Shown here in pieces: positions 34,301 through 40,068 of a stretch of 40,623 bases of DNA (its first letter is position 1; each line of letters opens with the position of its first letter). The position numbers were made by a program, and so were the translations under genes. The DNA is from an uncultured Oscillospiraceae bacterium (GTDB taxonomy: Bacteria > Bacillota > Clostridia > Oscillospirales > Oscillospiraceae). The stretch spans positions 1 to 40,623 of the forward strand of contig CANQMK010000007.1 in NCBI GenBank assembly GCA_947624895.1, in the 5' to 3' direction. The notes beneath the pieces are model-generated. The model had not been told where the DNA came from and made no database searches. It saw nothing but the letters and a program-made list of their open reading frames with translations.

Positions 34301-35290
34301 ACCGCCAAGGATATCCTCAAGGACTACGCGCAGAGCGCTCCCTATTGGGAGGGCGTGGGCCAGGAGCTGATGGACGCCATCGCCGCCAAGGCCGAGGAGC
34401 TGAACCAGGGCGGAAACCAGCCCGGACCTGACCAGCCCGGGGACGAGACGGTGAAGGTCACCGGCGTGACCCTCTCCGGGGCCTCCAGCGTGAAGGTGGG
34501 CAGTTCTATCACCCTCACCGCCACGGTGAAGCCGGACGACGCCACCGATAAGAGCGTCACTTGGACCTCCAGCGATACCGACATCCTCACCGTGGAAGAC
34601 GGCGTGGTCACCGGCGTGAAGGCTGGGAGCGCCACCGTCACCGTCAAGACCACCGACGGCGGCTTCACCGCCGAGAAGGCCATCACCGTCACTGTCTACA
34701 CCGGTGGTTACAGCAGCGGCAGCCGGGATCGGGATCGGGACCGGGGCGAGAGCACCACTCCTGAGGACGAGACCGGCACCACCACCGCCCCCACCAGCTT
34801 CGCCGACGTGCCGACGACCAGTTGGTTCTCCGGCGCGGTGAAGACAGTGACGGAGAAGGGCCTGATGAAGGGCGTGGGCAACGGCGCCTTCGCCCCTCAG
34901 CAGAACATGACCCGGGCCATGCTCATGACCGTCCTGGCCCGCCTGGACGAGCAGGACACCGAGGGCGGCGCCACCTGGTACAGCAAGGCGATGGACTGGG
35001 CCAAGGCCCAGGGCATCTCCGACGGCACCATGCCGGAGTCCAACATCACCCGGGAGCAGCTGGTGACCATGCTCTACCGCTACGTCAAGTCCCCGGCGGT
35101 GGACGCCACTATGGGTATGGCCGGGTTTGCTGACGTGACCAGCATCTCTGACTGGGCCAACGATGCCATGCGCTGGGCGGTGCAGAACGGCATTCTCACT
35201 GGTAAGGACGGGGCCCGTCTGGATCCCCAGGGCCTCGCCACCCGGGCGGAGGTCGCCACCATCCTGGCACGGTTCATCGAGAAGATCTGA
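28316..35290 (+). CDS. Giant SLH-anchored pectin methylesterase / SGNH acetylesterase
   Basis: This 2324-residue protein starts at the ATG at 28316 behind AAGGAGG. Signal peptide 1-30 (LLAMMLAAAMTLALFCVPAAA). Residues 33 to about 740 hold roughly four beta-rich repeats (PEGKYSTLVVTTCQFGDGG-like), alternating with Ig-like BIG2 units; 915-1195 are carboxypeptidase-regulatory-like units. The pectin methylesterase domain spans about 1203-1560: Gln1399-Asp1400 in QDTLY, Asp1424 in GQTDYIFG, Arg1493-Trp1495 in LGRNW. An SGNH esterase of rhamnogalacturonan-acetylesterase type follows (about 1705-1960): Asp1712-Ser1713 in GDST, HND at 1780-1782, and His1942 in GDSTH. A BIG2 unit (about 2045-2130) and three SLH modules (about 2160-2323) attach it to the cell wall. 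It would demethylate and deacetylate pectin at the cell surface. Likely cargo of the element, controlled by TetR. Confidence 0.9.
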   Translation: MKINGKRLLAMMLAAAMTLALFCVPAAAATTVEPGVYQFSTKGHAGVVASSSEMKGWQDVPGVEFGGGLQADNSGHGPCGSGGTMTVYIPEGKYSTLVVTTCQFGDGGEVTADKGEVTSKAVTPPNGESCKEFTITNATGTTVVTFGGKVYVHGVTVGEFTDAAVVPDPSMELDTKDVVVRMGETATVTPTVQNGTVSEITAIPEEESVVTAAVADGAITLTPVEPGVTTVTVNVTVEEAEEPLTDTVSVRVLPAEVGVVTESTTYDFQNKNAEAYYAQGLEWNGLQLSNEHGPNQAGSMIIHLPEGKMADLTITTCGYGDGGDVTAGNGDTNFTVTSAQAETAEGDKYGKVLTVADAYGDVTVTFTKVFVHSLEVGAFTDAPTVDEDFEVQEWDFTTQENYDAANGALTITGGTFGISGDGAAHFVQLGKGGTIAIPVPGPCNIVVTGYYAYNLQMDDDVFTQKGTNGNAVFYYQGEEGTVTLTAIEATSYVQHIKLVAATKPAADLRLETAAVELKVDGTKEAKVQVYARSVESVTAVSKDEQVVTAAIDEENVITITAVAEGDTTVDVTADSLTAAIKVTVLPAGEVVFYAKEGQYTFGGNDDLTDAKYRGMTFEGLNGKANNHGLEGRGTAKITLNLERKASVVFTTCRYGAGVDLKVTPSSGTVTDVKQVDEAGAPGLQISISGVAAGESTFTFTAPNTDHFDGTSMGDKDGSGIWIPALFIEYAAPERTDPKIEIWDLAGLVREAETGANYINHITPATWVASGELKDGVYTAVGGTVFGDLTIAHNANDRIYSTVDDEAFKAILGGNTGGNYVAEFDDGYTSAGAMYCNGSASATTRNLTVANCFPGDKFIAYMGSAQNADVDFNFEGIGSAAAQEPTVVTAEVGTYHRYEFVANYEGTYRIRPGTAGKAAFQRLVRIPGVKIEGTVTLPEGFDAANYSLKFVNTATKQLTDATLNSDGTYAVTLAGGYTYNARLTGAPGWGIDSATKELKLAETDGVGTTQAKTHNLTVEAKPTYLFSGSITGFAADYDISKLAILLRPDELSGAEEMDLEIDKTAKTFSAYLDPEAVYTLEMTGVNDYAVKSPETVTSTGADVTENIVVEAKALHKASGKFIDLEGNASPANVTAISFQILGEDGTYTYPATVADGGYTAQLRDGDYEAKVTVDGYSAIHHVVVNGADTEKDMLLVSTAAKPAVEWVADIYVGYPDQANNYATMTEAVDAASRMGITGEDKRVTVHIAPGTYREQLLIKTPYLTFINDEPDKGEVLLTWYYGIGYVYYSSGNSDGNYYNIQRAYDKYEKKIADRWGTAVRLMSAAKGFRAENITFENSFNRYLTEEEIADGVVPSGGEAINLQRNYALDVQSGAAVERAAAMCVEADQAEFYNCKFLSSQDTLYINEDINLHAYFKNCLVEGQTDYIFGSGNVVFDGCELRWKGYSSNSKGGYLTALRTGYDDNGKTTGRDYLFRNCAITANPKLTVTTGYLGRNWGPNAAATFLNTKLETSSLIDPVGYVQMSGPLSGTNYREFNTTALDGTAVDTSKREVGTILTADQAAAIKVTDYFDDWTPYYYVAEAETVAFATDPTITDNGDINTPYPGHTLTVHYSLGEANDANDASIIQWSRVADDGTETVVKTSAATVDKTYQIAKGDIGATIKVTVTPTTVSGKTGEAKSITMDNKVRDGYEDPTGATDPELGDGVNIFLAGDSTVFDYSNGRDEGSWGEFLQNYFNKDLVTVVDHAVGGRSSRSFINEGRLDAIAKDIKEGDFLLIQFGHNDCANEDAYRVERYAPLGEPNANGVYPSTPGEKGSDGTYTWNCGGTYKWYLQQYIDVAQKAGATPILVTPVARLNYSGEGKITPHHDASLVPGTEETTKTANSSKSNTYCDAVKQLAQENDIQCIDGFELTKALYEEAYQACVESNKQTYGRQVMHSGDSTHSNKLGGMIQAAVIAGQLQTMDLSISKTVKAPTKVLVQTSKGIEVCAVDANGIFTAKDILKDYAQSAPYWEGVGQELMDAIAAKAEELNQGGNQPGPDQPGDETVKVTGVTLSGASSVKVGSSITLTATVKPDDATDKSVTWTSSDTDILTVEDGVVTGVKAGSATVTVKTTDGGFTAEKAITVTVYTGGYSSGSRDRDRDRGESTTPEDETGTTTAPTSFADVPTTSWFSGAVKTVTEKGLMKGVGNGAFAPQQNMTRAMLMTVLARLDEQDTEGGATWYSKAMDWAKAQGISDGTMPESNITREQLVTMLYRYVKSPAVDATMGMAGFADVTSISDWANDAMRWAVQNGILTGKDGARLDPQGLATRAEVATILARFIEKI

Positions 35291-35372
35291 GCGCGGGAAA
35301 GCCAGTCCATCCGCGCGGCTGACCCCGTGCCGCCATTGATTTTGCAGCCGAGACCCATTTCTTCCCTCTTAG

Positions 35373-35411
35373 ATCAGCCCCATGCCGCAAGGCATGGGGC
35401 TGATCGCCCTT
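35373..35411 (+). terminator. Intrinsic terminator after the pectinase gene
   Basis: A perfect 14-bp stem (35373-35386 with 35391-35404) with loop GCAA is followed by CGCCCTTTT, 83 bp after the stop codon. The T tract is short but the stem is strong. Confidence 0.8.
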
Positions 35412-35463
35412 TTCCAAGAAGGAAGTCAACCGACGCCCTTTTTGAAAACACCAGCAGTAAGAA

Positions 35464-35497
35464 CGCCGGGCGGGAGGGGGTGGCCTCTCGCCCGGCG
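35464..35497 (-). terminator. Hairpin downstream of the integrase remnant
   Basis: A 14-bp stem with one G-U pair (35464-35477 with 35484-35497) lies 18 bp past the stop of the minus-strand integrase tail. It is probably the terminator of the original integrase gene, kept with the fragment. No strong T tract. Confidence 0.5.
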
Positions 35498-35514
35498 GTT
35501 ATGCTGGTTTTGCT

Positions 35515-35592
35515 CTACATGATCTGCTCCATGAAATGCCCCATCTTTTCCGCGGCGCTGTCCTGCATTTGTCGGGTGGCATGGGTATAGGT
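35515..35592 (-). pseudogene. C-terminal remnant of a tyrosine recombinase (integrase)
   Basis: The minus strand encodes about 25 residues ending at TAG (35515-35517): RTYTHATRQMQDSAAEKM then GHFMEQIM. The TYTHAT segment with the following helical tail is the usual end of Tn916-like and phage integrases, where the Tyr is the catalytic nucleophile. Upstream residues in the same frame no longer resemble an integrase, so only the last coding piece is left. It marks an old insertion or deletion junction at the right end of the cargo. Confidence 0.6.
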
Positions 35593-36013
35593 GCGGAGCG
35601 GAGCCGCCTCTACACCTGCTCTGTCTGCGGGGCGACTAAGAGTGAACCTATTTCCAAGCTGAACACCTTCCAAATCTCCGGCGCCGTCATCGACCAGGCC
35701 GGAATTCCCTGATCTGGGTGGCCGTCCGGCTCACCCGGGGAGTGACACGGTGGCTGAGATGGTTACCGCCGCTCAGGGCTGGGATATCTCTGTGGGAGAG
35801 AACATCAATATCCTGAGCTACCAGGACTTTGACCAGATCGGGGACTGGGCCACCCCTGGCCTTCAGTTGGCCGCCGGGAGCGGCGTACTCCGGGACACCG
35901 GCTCCGATGCCACCCTGTTCCCCAAGGCCGCCACCATCCGAGCCGAGCTTGCCACCGTCCTGATGCGCTATTGCGAGTCGGCAACGGGTGAAGGGACGAG
36001 CGAAGAAAAATAA
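35593..36013 (+). pseudogene. Decayed SLH surface-protein fragments
   Basis: From about 35600 one frame reads RLYTCSVCGATKSEP, like repeats of clostridial surface proteins, and stops at 35712. A different frame from about 35705 reads VAEMVTAAQGWDISVGENIN, then SYQDFDQIGDWATPGLQ and ATIRAELATVLMRYCE, the end of an SLH module, to the stop at 36013. The frames differ and no complete start or domain set is present, so this is a frameshifted, truncated gene. Confidence 0.7.
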
Positions 36014-36023
36014 CCAACCTTGA

Positions 36024-36051
36024 AGCGTAGGGCCGGAGGGCCCCGCGCTTT
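36024..36051 (+). terminator. Terminator after the SLH remnant
   Basis: GGGCC/GGCCC around GGAG (36030-36043), extended by AGCG/CGCT past a 2x2 internal loop (36024-36049), then TT. It lies 11 bp after the stop of the decayed SLH gene. Confidence 0.6.
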
Positions 36052-36203
36052 GTATATCCGCACGTTTCATACTGTATGACCTCTCCTCCTCACGATCCCA
36101 AGTCATCTCGACCGCAGAGCGGTCTTGCTATGGCTTTTCAGGTTTGCTAAGAGAAGAGACAACACCTTATGGTAGGACAGCGGCGATAACCGTCTGTGAC
36201 AAA

Positions 36204-36231
36204 GGGACGGCCATAGTAGCCGTCCCTTCTT
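36204..36231 (+). terminator. Second intrinsic terminator before leader copy B
   Basis: GGGACGGC (36204-36211) pairs with GCCGTCCC (36219-36226) around a 7-nt loop, followed by TTCTT. It would insulate the leader and the operon behind it from cargo transcription. The 36052-36203 stretch before it holds no gene that I can support. Confidence 0.7.
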
Positions 36232-36314
36232 CTGTGCCCTGTCACATTTTCTGCTCATTATGGTATGAAATTAAGAAAAGCTGAAAATATTTAGCCCTTG
36301 TCTGTGTTATAAAG

Positions 36315-36529
36315 GTTGAGAAAATCTCACCTATTCAGCCGAGGGCAGGGATGTTACAATGGGGCTGTATTTCAGGGCGGAGTATGAAAGGGCGGAGTAT
36401 AGAAGGGAGGACGGTGAGCAAGTAGGGGCGTAGCACGCCCCCACGCACCGGCCAGAAACGACCTGGAAACATCAAATTTGGACGAGGAAGACCGCAAGTG
36501 ACCCAAAGGGGGAACTGCGGTCTTTTTTT
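36315..36529 (+). promoter_or_regulatory. Leader element copy B (near-identical to 17925-18140)
   Basis: Positions 36315-36472 differ from copy A at four sites only. Shared parts are the extended -10 TGTTACAAT (36352-36360), three 15-bp repeats, the paired CGGTG/CACCG and GGGGCG/CGCCCC stems, and a downstream terminator (36490-36529). A short ORF starting at 36384 (MKGRSIEGRTVSK) ends at TAG (36423-36425), where copy A has CAG. It precedes the JAMM/E1/clamp operon, so the two operons likely share one control. Confidence 0.75.
36490..36529 (+). terminator. Leader terminator B upstream of the JAMM gene
   Basis: GACCGCA (36490-36496) pairs with TGCGGTC (36516-36522); seven Ts follow at 36523-36529. 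The sequence around it has diverged from copy A, while the stem and T tract have been kept. Confidence 0.85.
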
Positions 36530-36558
36530 GTCCCCAAAAACGAAAGGAGCAGAACATC

Positions 36559-37869
36559 ATGAGTGAGCAGCAGAACCACTTTGAGAACATCCCGACAGGG
36601 GATCTGGACATCGCCTCCATTTTTGGTGCCGATGCCCAGACCAGCGACACCGATCCCTTTGCGGCTACTCCGGCCCCCGCGCCCGAAGTGGAGCAGCCTC
36701 AGCCCCCCGCGCCTGCGGCGGAGTCTGAACAGCCCGCTACCCAGCCGACCGCAGAGGCCCCGGCCGCGGATGATCCCCTCGGCGCCGCCTTTGCTCAGAA
36801 GCAGGCAGAGGCCGATAAAGCCGCCGCCCAATCCCTCTTTGAGAAGCCCCCGGTGTTTGCCTACGGCAGCGCCAAGGACCCCATCGCCGACCCGGCTATG
36901 ACCTTTGAGGAGCTGCGGATCGCCAAGTCCGCCGACTTCCCGGAGTTGGGCGAGGGCAAACGGGTGTCCTGGAGCGTGGAGTACGGCAAGGTCACCAAGA
37001 CCATCACCGACCCCAAGGGTAAGACCATCAAGAGCGTCAAAGAGGAGATCGAGCGGTCCAAGGAGTTCCTGGACGGCCTGAAAAGAGCCAAGGACAAGAA
37101 CCCCGACTGCCTGGTTAAGCCCCGCGTCACCGCCCAGAGTAAGGGCATTGCGGACTACAAGGGCGTTTTTTCCTCGGTGGAGGAGGCCAGGGAGTCCAAC
37201 AAGACCATCTGCCTGATCCCCGCCACCGACGGCAAGGTGTACGAGATGCGCAAGACCGATATGGGCGAGTTCATCGCCCCCAAAGACAAAGTTGTGGACT
37301 TTCAGGAGGTGAGGGCCGGGTTTACCCCGGCCCTGCCTCTGGTCCCGCAAAGCCTGCTCCAGCAGATCATCTCCTTCTTCCGCTGCTTCATGGAGGAGAA
37401 CCACGAGTTCGAGGCGCTGGCCCACATTCTCTGGGACAGGGAGCAGGAGACGTTTACCGTCTACATCCCGCCCCAGCAGGTGTCCAAAGCCAGGGTGGAG
37501 GCCGATCTTCCTCGGAACCGTTTTTCCGAGGAGCGATACCTCCACTACGCCGACATCCACAGCCACAACAGCATGGCCGCCAAGTTCTCTCCCATTGACG
37601 ATGGGGACGAGCGGGCCACGCGGATCTATGCGGTGGTGGGTCGGCTGGACAAGTTCTATCCTGACCTCACCGTGCGGATGTCCTGCGGCGGCACCTTCCA
37701 GGAGCTAGACCCTGGCCTCATCTTTGAGGGTGTAGGCGAGGAGTTCCCCCGGGAGTGGCGGGAGCATGTAACTACGCCCCAAAGCCCGCGCGTCTCCGCC
37801 GGGGCCCATCGGTCGGGCCTCTACTATGCATTGGGAAAGGAGTTCTTCACTCCGGGTGAGGATCTATGA
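36559..37869 (+). CDS. JAMM-protease protein with possible ubiquitin-like segment (PRTRC A-like)
   Basis: The 436-residue product starts at the ATG at 36559, behind AAAGGAG. Residues 1-90 are an acidic, Pro/Ala/Gln-rich disordered arm. Residues about 97-150 (PPVFAYG, then DPAMTFEELRIAKSADFPEL) resemble what I remember of PRTRC protein C, described as ubiquitin-like. The C-terminal part (about 275-430) is a JAMM/MPN metalloprotease: His334-Ser-His336 in DIHSHNSMAAKFSPID, Ser344 and Asp347 complete the HxH-x7-S-x2-D motif, and a Glu near 285 (ENHEFEALAHIL) is a candidate catalytic acid. JAMM enzymes cleave ubiquitin-like or peptide isopeptide bonds. The E1-like gene overlaps the end, so the two act together. 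The Ubl reading is inference. Confidence 0.8.
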   Translation: MSEQQNHFENIPTGDLDIASIFGADAQTSDTDPFAATPAPAPEVEQPQPPAPAAESEQPATQPTAEAPAADDPLGAAFAQKQAEADKAAAQSLFEKPPVFAYGSAKDPIADPAMTFEELRIAKSADFPELGEGKRVSWSVEYGKVTKTITDPKGKTIKSVKEEIERSKEFLDGLKRAKDKNPDCLVKPRVTAQSKGIADYKGVFSSVEEARESNKTICLIPATDGKVYEMRKTDMGEFIAPKDKVVDFQEVRAGFTPALPLVPQSLLQQIISFFRCFMEENHEFEALAHILWDREQETFTVYIPPQQVSKARVEADLPRNRFSEERYLHYADIHSHNSMAAKFSPIDDGDERATRIYAVVGRLDKFYPDLTVRMSCGGTFQELDPGLIFEGVGEEFPREWREHVTTPQSPRVSAGAHRSGLYYALGKEFFTPGEDL

Positions 37870-38639
37870 AGTTCTCCAAGACCCGGCCTGTCAAGGTGGT
37901 CATGTTGGGCGCCGGCGGAACAGGAGGGCATATCGCCCCCCATCTCTACCGTCTGCTCTACGCCTTAGACCGCCCGGCGCGGTTCATCGTCTGTGACGGC
38001 GATGTGGTGGAGGAGAAAAACCTGGTGCGCCAGAACTTCATCCCCGCCGACCTGGGCGAAAACAAGGCGAAGGTACTGGCGGAGCGGTACTCCACTGTGT
38101 TTGGGATGGAAACCGAGTACGTCCCCGGCTTTGTGGAGACCGAGGAGCAGCTCAAAGAACTGCTCACGCCGGAATACTTCCTGATGCGCCTACCTGGATA
38201 CCGTGTCCCGAAGCAAGTGGAAGAGCTGGTCATCCTCATCGGCGCGGTGGACAATAATAAGTCCCGCCAGCTGTGCCATCGAGTATTCCAGCAGGCTGAA
38301 GAACTCATCTATATCGACTCAGGCAATGGGGAGTATACCGGGCAGGTGGTCTGCGGTGTGCGTAGGGCTTTTAAGACCTATTACCCGCCCATTGGCACGG
38401 TTTACCCGGATGTGCTGGAGGACACCGATAAATTCCCCACCGAGCTGAGCTGTGCCGAGGCATCCGCTTCCGCCCCTCAGAGCATGGCCGCCAACATCAC
38501 AGCGGCTACTGCGGTGGTGGATGTGATTTACAACATCCTGGCCCTGGGTGACAGCACCGTGCGGCAGGCGACTTTCTCTACCCGGATGGTCAATGTGCGC
38601 CCGGAACTCCAGGAAAAGAAACGGAGAAAAGCGGCATGA
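37866..38639 (+). CDS. E1/ThiF-like adenylating enzyme (PRTRC ThiF-like)
   Basis: This 257-residue protein has the Rossmann nucleotide site MLGAGGTGGHIAPHL at residues 13-27, followed by CDGDVVEEKNLVRQNF (the E1 adenylation motif D-D-V---N--RQ) and ENKAKVLAERY, and later IGAVDNNKSRQLCHR and YIDSGNGEYTGQVV. These are E1/ThiF/MoeB signatures: activation of the C-terminus of a ubiquitin-like protein with ATP. A SCAEASASAPQ stretch near residue 198 may carry the thiolating Cys, but the position is uncertain. The size agrees with PRTRC-type ThiF proteins. It overlaps the JAMM gene and the second clamp gene by 4 bp each, so all three are co-translated. Confidence 0.88.
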   Translation: MKFSKTRPVKVVMLGAGGTGGHIAPHLYRLLYALDRPARFIVCDGDVVEEKNLVRQNFIPADLGENKAKVLAERYSTVFGMETEYVPGFVETEEQLKELLTPEYFLMRLPGYRVPKQVEELVILIGAVDNNKSRQLCHRVFQQAEELIYIDSGNGEYTGQVVCGVRRAFKTYYPPIGTVYPDVLEDTDKFPTELSCAEASASAPQSMAANITAATAVVDVIYNILALGDSTVRQATFSTRMVNVRPELQEKKRRKAA

Positions 38640-39736
38640 AAGCAAGCGTAGACGCAAAAACATTTTCTGTGGCGTTGGATAAGGCCGGCGCCATTCTGAA
38701 GCGCGCCATGGTTCCTGTTCTGGAAACTGTAAGTCTCAGGTTCGGAGACGGGAAGTGCGTAATGACAGCCACCGGCCTGGGCTCCTGGGTCTCGGTGGAG
38801 ATCCCCGCCCAAGGAGATTCTTTCGGGTGTGCCTTCCTCCGCAATAAGGAGGCCGCAAAAGCCTGTCGCTTCTTCGAGGGAGAGCTATCCGTGGAAATCG
38901 TGGACAGCGAGGACGGACGGCATAAGCAGCGCCGGATCCTTCTCTCCTGCGGTTCCCGCACGGCGGAATTTGAAGGCTTGCCGCCAGACGAAGATCTGCT
39001 CGCGCTCCCTGCCGATGAGGTCAAGGCGTCATTTTTGGTAAACGCTGCGGCCCTATTGAAGCGGGTGGACCGGGTGAAATACGCGGCCATGAAGCGCGCC
39101 GATCCCAGCAGGCCCGATCTCGCTTGCGTGCAGTTTGAGAAAAATGTGGTCCTTGCCCTGGACGGCCAGCGAGCGGCCTATGATATCGACCCATCGCTGA
39201 CGTTTCCCCGGTCGTTCCTCATTGCGGCCGACGCTCTGACCCACCTGAAGCTCTTTGGTGACAGTACGGTACAGGCTCACGTTGGTGTGCGGTTCACCCG
39301 ATTTTTCGGTGAGAGCATATCCCTCTGCTGTGGCAATGAGGGCTTGGAGGCATTCCGACTGGATCAGGCCATCCCCAAGGACTTCCGGGAGGAGATCTAC
39401 ATCCGCCCAAAGGAGTTCCTGCGGGAGCTGGACTACCTGAAAAGTCTGCTGCGATCCAAGGAGAAGCCATTCATTCGCTTTCACAGCGGTGAACTGTCTC
39501 TGGAGGCCGTATCCCGCCAGGGGCAAACGAGCATTCCCATTGAGGGCAAGAGCACCATCGAATTTGGCTTTGATCTCAACTACATGACCGAGGCTCTGAA
39601 ACGGTTTGAAGGTGAGGCGCACGTTAAACTCAAAGTGGCAAGCCAGTCCTCTCCGCTCATTTTGGAGGCGGAGGGTAGGAACGATCACGCCTTGGTGCTG
39701 CCCGTGCGTCTGAGGCTAGACCGGGCAGCGGCCTGA
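38636..39736 (+). CDS. DnaN-like sliding clamp, second copy
   Basis: A 366-residue protein in the DnaN size range. Motifs: KASVDAKTFSVALDKAGAIL (first domain), SFLVNAAALLKRVDRVKYA (second), RPKEFLRELDYLKSLL and SPLILEAEGRNDHALVLPV (third), the last matching the usual C-terminal strand of beta clamps. Sequence similarity to the clamp at 21255 is low by eye, so it is a separate lineage rather than a recent duplicate. It retains the end (LPVRLRL) that forms the partner pocket. Coupled to the E1-like gene by ATGA overlap. Why two clamps are needed is unclear. Confidence 0.85.
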   Translation: MKASVDAKTFSVALDKAGAILKRAMVPVLETVSLRFGDGKCVMTATGLGSWVSVEIPAQGDSFGCAFLRNKEAAKACRFFEGELSVEIVDSEDGRHKQRRILLSCGSRTAEFEGLPPDEDLLALPADEVKASFLVNAAALLKRVDRVKYAAMKRADPSRPDLACVQFEKNVVLALDGQRAAYDIDPSLTFPRSFLIAADALTHLKLFGDSTVQAHVGVRFTRFFGESISLCCGNEGLEAFRLDQAIPKDFREEIYIRPKEFLRELDYLKSLLRSKEKPFIRFHSGELSLEAVSRQGQTSIPIEGKSTIEFGFDLNYMTEALKRFEGEAHVKLKVASQSSPLILEAEGRNDHALVLPVRLRLDRAAA

Positions 39737-39763
39737 AATATCAATTTGTAAAGGAGAATTACT

Positions 39764-39781
39764 ATGATTAGCTCCGATTAG
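39764..39781 (+). other. Five-codon leader-like ORF with strong ribosome site
   Basis: AAGGAG (39751-39756) is followed 7 nt later by an ATG and a five-residue ORF (MISSD) ending at TAG. Read through that TAG the frame continues for 18 sense codons (ESCKYKGFRALTNRKIKN) to a second TAG at 39836. A TTTCCGG/CCGGAAA hairpin (39802-39808, 39820-39826) follows. It may be a regulatory mini-ORF or the remnant of a lost small gene. Confidence 0.5.
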
Positions 39782-39858
39782 GAAAGCTGCAAATACAAGG
39801 GTTTCCGGGCCCTGACAAACCGGAAAATAAAAAATTAGCCTATCACATTACGCAAAAG

Positions 39859-39891
39859 GCCGCCGCAGGGGTTCCTGCTGGCGGCTTTTTT
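39859..39891 (+). terminator. Intrinsic terminator after the second clamp gene
   Basis: GCCGCCGCAGG (39859-39869) pairs with CCTGCTGGCGGC (39874-39885) with one bulged T and loop GGTT, followed by six Ts (39886-39891). It separates the clamp operon from the AT-hook-like gene. Confidence 0.92.
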
Positions 39892-39916
39892 GCGTGAAAA
39901 GGCTGAAAGGAGGAAG

Positions 39917-40053
39917 AAAATTTTAACCAAACTTTTCAAGCCAATTTTGTGCAAACCGATGAATTTTGGGAGGTGACTAAAAATTTTTGCCCCGTTAGAT
40001 ACCGCTTCACCGGGGCCGCAAGAAACGCGCTCACAGCAACCAAAAAATTTTTT
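39917..40053 (+). promoter_or_regulatory. AT-rich leader with repeated AATTTT blocks
   Basis: Five AATTTT-containing blocks lie at 39917-39924, 39943-39948, 39962-39967, 39979-39988 and 40042-40053, in an otherwise GC-rich element, before the gene at 40069. Two ribosome-site-like sequences (near 39906 and 39969) have no convincing ORF. The first four blocks are roughly 18-26 bp apart. Since the gene behind it encodes AT-hook-like motifs, autoregulation through these blocks is possible. Confidence 0.45.
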
Positions 40054-40068
40054 GAAGGAGGATCGTAA

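Noticed and set aside
39764..39838. Pyrrolysine or other amber read-through gene
   Set aside because: Only 18 codons follow the TAG, and no supporting tRNA or synthetase is present; a regulatory mini-ORF or a remnant is simpler.
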